64,000 nt of DNA from the NCBI GenBank assembly GCA_004294385.1, contig REAP01000033.1, positions 1-64,000 on the forward strand, in the 5' to 3' direction. Each line of letters begins with the position of its first letter. The stretch's first letter is position 1. Shown here one piece after another: positions 15,306-23,714 of the stretch. The translations under genes were made by a program, and so were the position numbers. The notes beneath the pieces are model-generated. The model was not told the DNA's origin and did not search any database. It saw nothing but the letters and a program-made list of their open reading frames with translations. The stretch comes from Oscillatoriales cyanobacterium (GTDB lineage Bacteria > Cyanobacteriota > Cyanobacteriia > Cyanobacteriales > Microcoleaceae).

Positions 15306-15554
15306 TCATTCGTAGTTTCTATTGGTCAACTTAGCGAAAACTGCTTGGACTTCATCATCACTGGCAAAGTCTCCAGCTTCGGCTTCCGCAACGCCTTTAT
15401 TAATTTCATCAAGCAGCCATTGATAGATTTCCAGGTAAGAAGCGATGGCTTCATTCAAAACATAGGTTAAATCGCGATCCATAACATTAGCGATCGCCTT
15501 CAGCGCTTCTTGTTTGTCGCTATCAATTGGAAAGGTTACATTTTCTTGGTTCAT
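15306..15554 (-). CDS. small RHH-like antitoxin, orphan
   Basis: The 82-residue protein resembles ribbon-helix-helix antitoxins of ParD/CopG type. It has a short beta strand (ENVTFPIDS) and two helices (KQEALKAIANVMDRDLTYVLNEAIASYLEI), followed by an acidic tail (VAEAEAGDFASDDEVQAVFAKL) that would wrap the toxin. No ParE/RelE-like gene follows: the 80 bases after the stop contain only a HIP1 repeat and no open frame. It therefore looks like a solitary antitoxin or a transcription regulator. Confidence 0.65.
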   Translation of the reverse strand: MNQENVTFPIDSDKQEALKAIANVMDRDLTYVLNEAIASYLEIYQWLLDEINKGVAEAEAGDFASDDEVQAVFAKLTNRNYE

Positions 15555-15842
15555 TGCTGCCTCTTGCTGTGATGGAAAGAGATTAGAATGCTACTATGAT
15601 AGCGTATAGATGCCAATTTAGGCGAAAATAAGCTAAAATCGCGATCGCACTTTTCCCAACTAATCATAAACTTATCGATAAACAACTACTGAACATCATA
15701 AAAATTTTAGACAATAACTCAATGACAACCAATAATCACTCGCAATGTCATATACTTGGTCATGCCAGCGGTTTCGAGTTTCCCGGAAAATTCCGATCGC
15801 ACTCAGTAAACCAAATAAGTAACTAGCCAAAATATCTTTGCT

Positions 15843-17207
15843 ATGGAAAAAAAGCATAACGCTGGATTGTGGGTATCAGTATTGTACTTTGCCCAAGGTC
15901 TCCCTTACACCGTCGTTAATTTAATGTCGGTGATTTTTTTGAAAGGTATGGGAACCAGCAACGAGTTAATCGGATTGACAAGTCTGTTGTCATTTCCTTG
16001 GGTTTTAAAAGGTTTGTGGGGCCCCGTAGTTGATATGTACTCAACTAAACGCAAGTGGATTTTAAACACCGAAATCATTTGCGCTTTTCTGTTTGCGGCC
16101 CTAGCGTTTGGTGTATTAATGCCCCAGGCTATCATCATATCAGTAGTCATCCTAACTGCGATCGCCTTTGCATCCGCAACTCACGACATCGCCATTGATG
16201 GATTCTATTTAAACACGCTGAATAAAGACCAACAAGCACTATTTGTAGGCGTTCGCAACACGGCTTATAGAGGTGCTGTGATTCTCGGTAGTGGCGTATT
16301 GGTTTTCTTCGCCGGTAAACTAGCAGAAGAACATTTAGTCACCGGAAACGGAGGTGATACCAAAGTATATCAGGACATTTCCCTGTCATTTTTAGGTTCA
16401 TCATTCAAGGTGTCAGCGCTTCAGTATGGATGGGCGACAGCGTTTGGGATTTGTGCCATTATATTTGTACTGATTTATCTGTTTCAGCGCTGGTATCTTC
16501 CCTATCCTAAAAATCACGATGTCGAAGTCGGCGCACCTAGGAAAACAATCAGCTTTATTGAGTCATTTAAAACCTATTTTCAACAAGAAAAAATTGGTTG
16601 GATTGTCGCTTATGTCTTAATCTTTCGATTGGGCGATGCCTTGACTTTTAAAATGGCTCCTCCATTTTTAATGGATAAAGTCGAGAAAGGAGGATTAGCA
16701 GTTTCTACGTCGGAGATGGGCTTATTATCTGGTACTTTAGGGGTAATGTTTCTGCTAGTTGGCGGGTTGTTAGGCGGCTATTTAATTGCCAAACAAGGAC
16801 TGAAAAAATGGATGTGGCCGACGGCTATTCTGCAAAATTCGACTAACGTGCTGTATTGGCTGTTGGCGATAAATCAGCCGGGAATTGAGTGGGCCTATGC
16901 TGTAAACTCGATCGAGCAATTTACCTACGGACTTGGCGTAGCAGCCTACACAGTGTTCCTGATGCGGACTGTTCGCCCAGAATATGAAGCCTCCCATTAT
17001 GCAATTACAACCGCCTTCATGGCCGCAGGAGTCCTGATTCCAGGGGTTTTTAGTGGCTATTTGCAAGCAAGTCTTGGCTATCAAAATTATTTCTTGATGA
17101 GCGCACTGGCTGTGATTCCCGGTATGATGACAATCTTCTTTTTGCCACTAGAAGATCAACCAAAATTAGCATCTATGCCGAGGCCAGGATTGGACGATCC
17201 AGATTAA
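15843..17207 (+). CDS. MFS transporter, AmpG/SLC33-like
   Basis: The protein has 454 residues and about 12 predicted membrane segments. The start (LWVSVLYFAQGLPYTVVNLM), LKGLWGPVVDMYSTKRKWIL between helices 2 and 3, and FASATHDIAIDGFYLNTL resemble the AmpG muropeptide permease and acetyl-CoA transporter branch of the major facilitator superfamily. A loop at about residues 160-190 (EEHLVTGNGGDTKVYQD) is hydrophilic. Substrate is unknown; muropeptide or sugar import would fit the branch. The gene stands alone. ATG at 15843 gives the expected short N-terminus before helix 1. Confidence 0.85.
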   Translation: MEKKHNAGLWVSVLYFAQGLPYTVVNLMSVIFLKGMGTSNELIGLTSLLSFPWVLKGLWGPVVDMYSTKRKWILNTEIICAFLFAALAFGVLMPQAIIISVVILTAIAFASATHDIAIDGFYLNTLNKDQQALFVGVRNTAYRGAVILGSGVLVFFAGKLAEEHLVTGNGGDTKVYQDISLSFLGSSFKVSALQYGWATAFGICAIIFVLIYLFQRWYLPYPKNHDVEVGAPRKTISFIESFKTYFQQEKIGWIVAYVLIFRLGDALTFKMAPPFLMDKVEKGGLAVSTSEMGLLSGTLGVMFLLVGGLLGGYLIAKQGLKKWMWPTAILQNSTNVLYWLLAINQPGIEWAYAVNSIEQFTYGLGVAAYTVFLMRTVRPEYEASHYAITTAFMAAGVLIPGVFSGYLQASLGYQNYFLMSALAVIPGMMTIFFLPLEDQPKLASMPRPGLDDPD

Positions 17208-17228
17208 TCAGGACTTTGGCAGAGTCCC

Positions 17229-17319
17229 AGAAACCGGGTTTTTTACAAATACTTCGTTGCCGCCCACAGATTTGGCAAAAAACCTGCTGGTTGAGCGAAG
17301 TCGAAACCCGGTTTCTTTA
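17229..17319. repeat. AGAAACCGGG hairpin repeat interrupted by another repeat
   Basis: The left arm AGAAACCGGGTTTTT is at 17229-17243. The matching right arm is split: CAAAAAACC, then TGCTGGTTGAGCGAAGTCGA, then AACCCGGTTTCT. The inserted piece carries GAGCGAAGTCGA, a variant of the CTTCGACT-CGCTCAG family. The intact form is at 4215-4278. The element lies between the convergent MFS and lipase genes. Confidence 0.65.
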
Positions 17320-17345
17320 GTCAAAATGCGTAATTTATATGTCAA

Positions 17346-18701
17346 TTAAATCGAAATGAAATCAGTAGCTGTGAGAGCGATTGTTTGAATACCGGGAATA
17401 GTGGCGAGAACTTCACCAGTGCTAGCTAATTGAATAGAAATTGCAGTCTGGGTTGGATTAATTCTCAGTTGACTAAAGGTCAAACCTCTAGTCAAACCGA
17501 TTAAATCTTCACCCTTTTGAAACTCAGAAATCGTGTCAGTACCAGCCCCTGTTCCTAGTCCAAACACGTCACGTCCAGCACCCCCAATCAAGAGATCAGT
17601 ACCCAATCCACCAACTAGCGTATCATCGCCTTCACCGCCGTTTAAAGTATCATCTCCTTTACCACCAAATAGCAGATCATTGCCAATACCACCGCTGAGA
17701 ATATCGTTATTGCGATTACCGCTGAGAGTGTCATTTCCCACATTACCAATAATCGTATCATCCCCTGCAAAACCCAAGGCTGTATTGTTCGCACCATCAC
17801 CCACCAAATTATTAGGTTTTGACGGATCTAGAGCAGTTTGGAGCGCAATAATATTGCCGAAAAATGAGGTTCCGGGAGTGATTCTCAATTGCTCTAATGT
17901 GGCACGGGATTGTAGTGCTGCTTTCAGTGGTAATGCAACATCCAAGCCAGCTAATAGCTCTAAATAATCTGAATCTGCGAAAGTAAAATCAGGACGATTC
18001 AACTGTTCTATAGGTATTTCTCTCTGAATAAAACCAGGGGGTGGAGTTGTCAATAGACCAGATGTAGTATGTTTTTGTAAGACAAGTAGCGGGTTGATAA
18101 TTGGGTCAATAAATGTTTGAAAAAACACTTTTCCTGGCAGAAAAGCTTCTCCTCCCAAACTCACAAAGTCGCCGCTAACAATGTAGTGAGTTACATTTTT
18201 GCCTGCACCGACTTTTTGCTTAAATATATTGACTGTATCCTGATCGACTCCGGGGGAATTGAAGGTGACAATATCTCCGATCGCAGATGTGAATTCCGTA
18301 GCCGCTAATTGTGCGATCGCACCGCCCAAGCTATGTCCGAGAACGTCTGGTGGCAAGCGGTTAGGGTTTTTTGTGTTATCTTGACTGATTTGTGTCAGCC
18401 AGTTTCCTAGGGCTTGTTTATTGGCTTCAAATTGGTTGAAACCAATACCTCGTTTGTCTGCGTTAGCAGCGTCGTCTACGAGGGAATCGACACCCCGAAA
18501 TACTAGAACTGGCGGTTTGTCTGGGGTGGTGGAAATTAACCCGATCGCATGAAATCCCGTGGCTGGATCGTCGAATGTGCGATCGACTCGATAGCCAGCA
18601 GCAGTCAAACCACCTTGAACTACAGCTTGTAACTGGGGGTTATCGTCTATGTAAACTAATCGCTTGGCCAGATTTTCGTAAACTGCGGGAGAGGATGGCA
18701 T
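17346..18701 (-). CDS. RTX lipase-like alpha/beta hydrolase (copy 1)
   Basis: The protein has 451 residues. Residues 5-250 are a class-3-lipase-like alpha/beta hydrolase with PPVLVFRGVDS (oxyanion strand) and the nucleophile elbow GHSLGG at 122-127 (Ser124). Residues 298-390 are RTX repeats (GDDTIIGNVGNDTLSGN, KGDDTLNGGEGDDTLVGG) that bind calcium on export. A short C-terminal domain follows. There is no N-terminal signal, as expected for type I secretion. A paralogue lies immediately upstream on the same strand with the same architecture. Lipid or ester hydrolysis outside the cell is the likely role; the substrate is unknown. Confidence 0.88.
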   Translation of the reverse strand: MPSSPAVYENLAKRLVYIDDNPQLQAVVQGGLTAAGYRVDRTFDDPATGFHAIGLISTTPDKPPVLVFRGVDSLVDDAANADKRGIGFNQFEANKQALGNWLTQISQDNTKNPNRLPPDVLGHSLGGAIAQLAATEFTSAIGDIVTFNSPGVDQDTVNIFKQKVGAGKNVTHYIVSGDFVSLGGEAFLPGKVFFQTFIDPIINPLLVLQKHTTSGLLTTPPPGFIQREIPIEQLNRPDFTFADSDYLELLAGLDVALPLKAALQSRATLEQLRITPGTSFFGNIIALQTALDPSKPNNLVGDGANNTALGFAGDDTIIGNVGNDTLSGNRNNDILSGGIGNDLLFGGKGDDTLNGGEGDDTLVGGLGTDLLIGGAGRDVFGLGTGAGTDTISEFQKGEDLIGLTRGLTFSQLRINPTQTAISIQLASTGEVLATIPGIQTIALTATDFISI

Positions 18702-19090
18702 ATCTTGTTTCCTGTATTTTAACTTGGGATTTCTGTTAAACCTAATTCAATTATTTTACACTACCAAGCATTTATTTGTATTTTTTAATTTGGACAACAG
18801 CTAATTGTTTGTATTAACTGAGATGTTGGATTATTCTCAAAAAGCTTTTTATGAACAGGCAAGATGCCTGTTCCACAAGACAATTAACATATTGTGGAAC
18901 AGGCATCTTGCCTGTTGCCGACAATTAACATATTGTGGAACAGGCATCTTGCCTGTTGCCGACAATTAACATATTGTACAATTAACATACTGTGGAACAG
19001 GCATCTTGCCTGTTGCCGACAATTAATATACTGTGGAACAGGCATCTTGCCTGTTGCCGACAATAGTCATCACTACAAACCTGAAACTAT
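18702..19090. repeat. 41-bp tandem repeat array between the two lipases
   Basis: From 18881 the unit CAATTAACATATTGTGGAAC plus AGGCATCTTGCCTGTTGCCGA recurs every 41 bp at 18881, 18922 and 18963, then a 16-bp partial at 18963-18978, then full units at 18979 and 19020. An inverted unit (GAACAGGCAAGATGCCTGTTCC) precedes them at about 18853-18874. The core GGAACAGGC-ATCTT-GCCTGTT is a hairpin that recurs at 23.4, 34.8, 42.3 and 43.4 kb. The rest of the spacer is AT-rich without an open frame. Confidence 0.9.
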
Positions 19091-20458
19091 CTAAAGCTGC
19101 ACAAAATCTGGTCGCGAAATATCCCCCGCAGATATACCAGTCAGAGTAGCAAGAATTTCACCAGTAATCGGAATACTAATTAAAGCTCCATCAGCACTTT
19201 GAGTAATTCTAATCTGAGCAAAAGTTAGACCCCGCGACAGTGCAATTAAATCTTGAGAGTCTTCAAAATCTACAATCACATCTCCTCCCCCGCCCGATTC
19301 TAATACAAAACGATCCCGTCCTTTACCACCAATTAAAACATCATTACCAAACTCCCCAGCAATCAAATCATCTCCGTCGCCACCGTTTAAATCATCGTTA
19401 CTTCTGCCGCCATATAAGAAGTCATCTCCACCACCGCCAGTGATGCTGTCGTTACCCCTATTACCTCTGAGAGTATCGTTGCCACCGTTGCCGATAATAG
19501 TATCATCTCCGCTGCCACCGGTAGCAGAATTGTTGCGATCATCTCCTGATAAATAGTTTGCTTGTAGGGGAGCTAAACCAACTTGAATTTCCTTGATTAA
19601 TTCCACAAAAGAGAATTCTGGAGCTGTTCTCAAACTCTCAGCACCGGCTCTCGTCCTGATTTTTATTGACACCTCTGGTAGGGCAAAATTCATTGCCGCT
19701 ATAAATTCATTAAAATCCGAGTCATTGTTATAAGTAAACTCTGGACTATTCAAGTCTTCGACAGAGATTTGCCTTTGAAAAAAACCTACGGGTGGAGTAG
19801 TTAATAGCTTCTCTGAGCGATGCTTAGCTAAGACACTTAGCGGGTCAATGTTGGGGTCTGTAAAAGTTTGAAGAAACGCTTTTCCTGGTAAAAATCCTTC
19901 TCCAAAAAGGCTAACAAAATCTCCGCTGACGATGTAATGATTGGCAGTTTTGTTGGGGGTTCTGCTGAGATTACGCCTAAAAGTATTTAGTGTAGTTTGT
20001 GAGACTCCGGGAGAGTTGAAAGTAAATACATTACCAGTAATCAAGTTCGACTCAGTGGCGACTATTTGCGCGATCGCACCGCCCACACTATGACCGATCA
20101 CATCCGGTAATAACAGATTCGGATTTTGAGCAGCATTTGTACCGATTTGTTTCAGCCAATTGTCGATCGCATCTTTGTTGTTTTCAAATTCGGGAAAACC
20201 AATGTTGCGCGAGTCGGAAAATATAGCATCATTGCCGATGAAGTCAGTACCGCGAAACACCAGAACTGGTGGGTTCTGTGGATCTGTAGCACCGAAACCG
20301 ATCGCATAAAAGCCAGTTTGCTGATCGTCAAAAATGCGATCGATATAGTAGCCGTTAGTATCGAGAAAACGCGAAACTAGATTTTGCGAATCTGGTCGCT
20401 CATTCAAATAAACAATTGATTTAGCTAGAGATTCATAAACCGCAGGAGATACAGTCAT
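19091..20458 (-). CDS. RTX lipase-like alpha/beta hydrolase (copy 2)
   Basis: The 455-residue protein is a paralogue of the gene at 17346-18701, with matching architecture: PPVLVFRGTDF, the nucleophile motif GHSVGG at 122-127 (Ser124), NHYIVSGDFVSL, and RTX repeats from about residue 300 (GDDTIIGNGGNDTLRGN, GGRSNDDLNGGDGDDLIAG). Alignment by eye is strong through the catalytic part and looser in the repeats, so the duplication is not recent. It probably follows the same type I secretion route. The 41-bp repeat array separates the two genes. A single promoter upstream of this copy could serve both, but the array may interfere. Confidence 0.88.
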   Translation of the reverse strand: MTVSPAVYESLAKSIVYLNERPDSQNLVSRFLDTNGYYIDRIFDDQQTGFYAIGFGATDPQNPPVLVFRGTDFIGNDAIFSDSRNIGFPEFENNKDAIDNWLKQIGTNAAQNPNLLLPDVIGHSVGGAIAQIVATESNLITGNVFTFNSPGVSQTTLNTFRRNLSRTPNKTANHYIVSGDFVSLFGEGFLPGKAFLQTFTDPNIDPLSVLAKHRSEKLLTTPPVGFFQRQISVEDLNSPEFTYNNDSDFNEFIAAMNFALPEVSIKIRTRAGAESLRTAPEFSFVELIKEIQVGLAPLQANYLSGDDRNNSATGGSGDDTIIGNGGNDTLRGNRGNDSITGGGGDDFLYGGRSNDDLNGGDGDDLIAGEFGNDVLIGGKGRDRFVLESGGGGDVIVDFEDSQDLIALSRGLTFAQIRITQSADGALISIPITGEILATLTGISAGDISRPDFVQL

Positions 20459-20594
20459 AATATGATTTTTGTGTTTGTTGCTATTGATGACCGCTCAGTC
20501 AGGGAGCTAATTATGCGTTTGAGGTAATTATAGCCGATCACATTTATATGGTATACTAAAGATTATCAACTCCGAAATTAAGATTTTTGCAGTT

Positions 20595-20798
20595 ATGAGT
20601 ATCATTCGTCAATACATTGCTCCATTGATCGCGATATTAGTATTTTTCGTAGCCCTCGTAGCAGTCAGCGCTCGCATCTTTTTGCCCGCTGACATGGCCG
20701 CCCCGGCACCGATTGAGGAAGTGACTCCAGACAAACAAGCAGCCACCGTAAATCCGATTTTCTTGGGGCTAAATTATTCCCCTAACCGTGTCGGCTAA
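20595..20798 (+). CDS. small conserved membrane protein
   Basis: The 67-residue protein has one N-terminal membrane helix (APLIAILVFFVALVAVSARI) and a short Pro-rich tail (ADMAAPAPIEEVTPDKQ). I know no function. It overlaps the following acetyltransferase gene by 11 bp if that gene starts at its GTG, suggesting an operon. A TATACT hexamer near 20552 (GGTATACTAAAG) is a possible -10 element. Confidence 0.6.
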   Translation: MSIIRQYIAPLIAILVFFVALVAVSARIFLPADMAAPAPIEEVTPDKQAATVNPIFLGLNYSPNRVG

Positions 20799-21336
20799 TC
20801 TGATGTCGGATTTGATACCGGGCTATGCGTTGCGATCGGGCTCTGGACTCGATCGCGCACAACTGGTAAAGTTTATGCACCGAACTTACGGAGAGCTTTA
20901 CCCTGATGGGGAATTGGGACATTTGGCTCAAACTGTTGAGCAGTATTTTTCCAACCAAACACCGCTTTGGTTGGTGGAGTACCAGAAAAACAGCTTGGAA
21001 GATGCCGAAATTTTGCCCGTGCTTCCATCTTCTCATCTCAATCCCAAATCTCAAGTTCACAATCTGAAATCCACTATCGGATGTTTGTGGTTAGGAAATG
21101 CGATCGACCAAGGTACCGGACAACGCCATGCTCACATTTTTCTACTCTATGTAGCACCGGCACACCGACGTTTGGGAATCGGTAGATATTTAGTTATTCA
21201 TGCGGAAGATTGGGCAAAAAAAAGAGGCGATCGACAAATTGGTTTGCAAGTATTTCTGAGTAATCAGCCCGCCTTGAATCTCTATCAAAAATTAGGATAT
21301 CAAAGTCATTCCGTCTCTATGATAAAATCTCTATAG
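20788..21336 (+). CDS. GNAT family N-acetyltransferase
   Basis: The 182-residue protein shows the GNAT core: IFLLYVAPAHRRLGIGRYLV is the acetyl-CoA-binding motif A (R/Q-x-x-G-x-G/A as RRLGIG). QIGLQVFLSNQPALNLYQKLGYQSHSVSM is the C-terminal strand-helix-strand. Residues 70-95 are a hydrophilic loop. The acceptor is unknown; RimI-like and small-molecule acetyltransferases share this pattern. GTG at 20788 and ATG at 20803 are both possible starts; GTG overlaps the upstream small gene. Confidence 0.85.
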   Translation: MSANLMSDLIPGYALRSGSGLDRAQLVKFMHRTYGELYPDGELGHLAQTVEQYFSNQTPLWLVEYQKNSLEDAEILPVLPSSHLNPKSQVHNLKSTIGCLWLGNAIDQGTGQRHAHIFLLYVAPAHRRLGIGRYLVIHAEDWAKKRGDRQIGLQVFLSNQPALNLYQKLGYQSHSVSMIKSL

Positions 21337-21364
21337 CAATCGTAAATCATTTGTGAATTTCTTA

Positions 21365-21400
21365 CTCCCTCCCCGAACTCGCGGGGAGGGTTGGGGTGGG
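21365..21400. repeat. GC-rich hairpin CCCTCCCCG...CGGGGAGGG
   Basis: A 9-bp perfect stem closes a short loop, followed by TTGGGGTGGGG. It lies 30 bp after the acetyltransferase stop. A T-tract is missing, so it is a dispersed palindrome more than a typical terminator. A series of AACAGTCAACTGTCAACAGT repeats follows at 21488-21545. Confidence 0.5.
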
Positions 21401-21596
21401 GTAAAAATATTTACGACTCATTTAGGGTTGCTATATAATAAGTGATTAGTTATTGGTTACTGGTTATTAGCTACTCACAAATAACAACAGTTAACAGTCA
21501 ACTGTCAACAGTCAACTGCCAACAGTCAACAGTCAACCGTCAACTAACACCAAACTGAGTTGCTCAGGAGCATCCTCAGTGCGGTAAAGTTTTTTT

Positions 21597-22343
21597 ATGC
21601 ACAATAACGACAACCCGATCGCCATTAATACTGACCCAGAACTGGAAAGCCCCTTGGATCAACTCGATGAATCCGAACCCCCGCTACCAGATCCAGACCA
21701 AATGTTACCTTTACTTGAATCGCCCGAAGCTCAGCACCGGATGATTGCTGCGCGGGCTTTTTGCGAACTACAAGACGATCGAGCAATTGGGCCTTTAATT
21801 AATTTATTGAGAGACGGCTGTCCCTTGGTGCGCGTGAGTGCGGCCTATGCTTTGGGACGAAATCCCAGTCCCGATGCCGTGGAGCCCCTGATTGAGCAAC
21901 TAAACCGTGATTGGAACGGTTACGTTCGGAAAGGAGTAGTTTGGGCTCTGGGAAATTGCCGAGATCATCGCGCTTTAGTACCTTTAATTGATGCTCTGAA
22001 AACTGATATTTCAGCGGTACGTTTGTGGGCCGCCAGTTCCCTTGGTCAGATGGCAAAAGTTGGTTACTACGTGGTGATTGCTGCGATTCCGCCATTGATT
22101 CAAGCACTGCGCCGAGATGCTGTCTCTGCTGTGCGAAGTAACTCCGCTTGGGCGATCGGGCAACTAGCCCGCGAATTGCCGAATAATGTAGTGTATGCCG
22201 GCGCGATCGATGCTCTAATTGAAGCTTTAGAAGAAGACCAAGATATGGGCGTGCGGGAAGATGCTAAATCTTCACTTTTGCGAGTAGGCGATCCGCGCGG
22301 TTTGCAGACAATTGAAGACTTAGAAATGGAAGGAATTTTGTGA
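21597..22343 (+). CDS. HEAT-repeat protein (PBS lyase-like)
   Basis: The 248-residue protein has an acidic N-terminal tail of about 40 residues and then about five HEAT-like repeats. These include MIAARAFCELQDDRAIGPLI, VRVSAAYALGRNPSPDAVEP, VRKGVVWALGNCRDHRALVP, VRLWAASSLGQMAKVGYY and VRSNSAWAIGQLARELPN. Cyanobacterial proteins of this type include phycobilin lyase subunits and NblB-like phycobilisome degradation factors, as well as scaffolds of unknown role. No phycobilisome gene is adjacent, so only a protein-binding function can be claimed. Confidence 0.8.
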   Translation: MHNNDNPIAINTDPELESPLDQLDESEPPLPDPDQMLPLLESPEAQHRMIAARAFCELQDDRAIGPLINLLRDGCPLVRVSAAYALGRNPSPDAVEPLIEQLNRDWNGYVRKGVVWALGNCRDHRALVPLIDALKTDISAVRLWAASSLGQMAKVGYYVVIAAIPPLIQALRRDAVSAVRSNSAWAIGQLARELPNNVVYAGAIDALIEALEEDQDMGVREDAKSSLLRVGDPRGLQTIEDLEMEGIL

Positions 22344-22383
22344 TATAATTATTATCATTAAACACCATTACTAATTACCCATT

Positions 22384-23295
22384 ATGGAATTCATCAACCC
22401 TAAGACAGATTTTGGATTCAAAAAAATCTTTGCTTCACCCCAGAGCAAAGAAGTTTTGATGAGCTTCCTCAATGCTATGCTCTACAACGGAGAGCCAACA
22501 ATTACAGACTTAGAAATCATCGATCCCTACGCAGCACCTGCCATTACTGGATTAAAAGACACTTACCTGGATGTCAAAGCAAAAATTACGGGTGGCATAA
22601 CTGTAATTATTGAAATGCAGGTCATTAATGTAGATGCTTTTACCAAGCGCGTCATGTATAATGCCGCCAAAACCTACTCAACTCAACTCAAACCGAGAGA
22701 AGGCTATTCAAAATTAGTTCCTCTAATCGCTCTGACGATTACAGATTTTGTCTTGTTTGAAAATACCAAAAAATTCCTGTCACACTTTGTCTTCAAAGAA
22801 GTAGAAGAAAACTTCGAGTATTATAGAGAAATAGAGTTAGTTTTTCTGGAACTACCCAAGTTTAACCAAAAATTAGAACAAGTTGAAAATCTGCTCGAAA
22901 GCTGGGTTTATTTTCTCAAAAATGCTCCCAATTTGGAAGAAGTACCGGATATATTGGCATCCTTCCCTGAAATCAGAACAGCTTTTAACATCGCCAACCG
23001 TTCTGCTTTAAGCCTGAAAGAATTAGAAGGCTTAGAAAAGCGGGAAATGTTCTTTGAAGACCAACGCGGCGCTGTGATTAAAGGAATGCAAGAAGGTCGC
23101 CAAGAAGGTTTAATTGAAGGGCAACAAACATTAATCTTGCGTCAAATTGCGCGGCGTGCTGGTGAAATATCACCAGAATCTCAAACTCGGATACTGGAAC
23201 TATCTCCCGAAAAATTGAATGATTTAGGAGACATTTTGTTAGATTTCACCAGTCAGGAAGATTTGATCGCTTGGTTAGATTCAGTGTCAGCGTAA
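22384..23295 (+). CDS. Rpn-family recombination-promoting nuclease / PD-(D/E)XK transposase-derived protein
   Basis: The 303-residue protein opens with MEFINPKTDFGFKKIFASPQ, the usual start of the Rpn/PDDEXK_2 family. Motifs DTYLDVKAKITGG and TVIIEMQVINVDAFTKRVMYNAA form the D...ExQ nuclease core. The C-terminal part is helical with charged repeats (EGRQEGLIEGQQ) typical of these proteins. Members are transposase-like nucleases present in many copies in cyanobacteria and may promote RecA-independent recombination. No inverted termini are visible next to it. The gene starts 40 bp after the HEAT gene and is followed at once by a 71-bp repeat array. Confidence 0.85.
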   Translation: MEFINPKTDFGFKKIFASPQSKEVLMSFLNAMLYNGEPTITDLEIIDPYAAPAITGLKDTYLDVKAKITGGITVIIEMQVINVDAFTKRVMYNAAKTYSTQLKPREGYSKLVPLIALTITDFVLFENTKKFLSHFVFKEVEENFEYYREIELVFLELPKFNQKLEQVENLLESWVYFLKNAPNLEEVPDILASFPEIRTAFNIANRSALSLKELEGLEKREMFFEDQRGAVIKGMQEGRQEGLIEGQQTLILRQIARRAGEISPESQTRILELSPEKLNDLGDILLDFTSQEDLIAWLDSVSA

Positions 23296-23714
23296 ATTCT
23301 TTCGCCCGATTAGTAGGGAAACGGCACTGCCGTGTCCTTACTACAAACAGGTTTTATTATAGGTTAAAACTGAAATATTTCATTAATGTCAGCAACAGGC
23401 AGGATGCCTGTTCCACAAGAAAATTCACTCTTTGTGGAACAGGCATCTTGCCTGTTCATAAAAAGCTTATTGAAAATAGTATAACATCAAAAGTGAATTT
23501 TCTTGTGGAACAGGCATCTTGCCTGTTCATAAAAAGCTTATTGAAAATAGTATAACATCAAAAGTGAATTTTCTTGTGGAACAGGCATCTTGCCTATTCA
23601 TAAAAAGCTTATTGAAAATAGTACAACATCAAGAGTGAATTTTCTTGTGGAACAGGCATCTGCCTGTTCAGAAAAGACTTATTCAGAATAGTACAACATC
23701 TCAGTTACAAACAA
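23296..23714. repeat. 71-bp tandem repeat array with GGAACAGGCATCTTGCCTGTT core
   Basis: GTGGAACAGGCATCTTGCCT recurs at 23434, 23505, 23576 and 23647, exactly 71 bp apart. The spacer includes AAAAAGCTTATTGAAAATAG and AACATCAAAAGTGAATTTTC. The first copy faces an inverted one (AACAGGCAGGATGCCTGTTCC, about 23393-23413). The last unit has lost one base in the core. Upstream, 23317-23334 holds ACGGCACTGCCGTGTCC, the arm of the palindrome found at 53.2 kb. No gene is present. Confidence 0.9.

Noticed and set aside
15306..15554. Complete toxin-antitoxin pair with the RHH protein
   Set aside because: No partner reading frame exists on either side.
18853..19066. Possible CRISPR array between the lipases
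   Set aside because: Unit spacing is 41 bp with identical spacers; CRISPR requires unique spacers between repeats.
18894..19094. Plus-strand ORF of 66 codons in the lipase spacer
   Set aside because: Its translation (ASCLLPTINILWNRHLACC) is only the 41-bp hairpin repeat read through; no independent coding signal.
23271..23555. Plus-strand ORF of 94 codons after the Rpn gene
   Set aside because: It reads through the end of the Rpn gene and the 71-bp repeats.
23434..23690. Possible CRISPR array
   Set aside because: The 71-bp units are identical throughout, so there are no unique spacers, and no cas genes are nearby.
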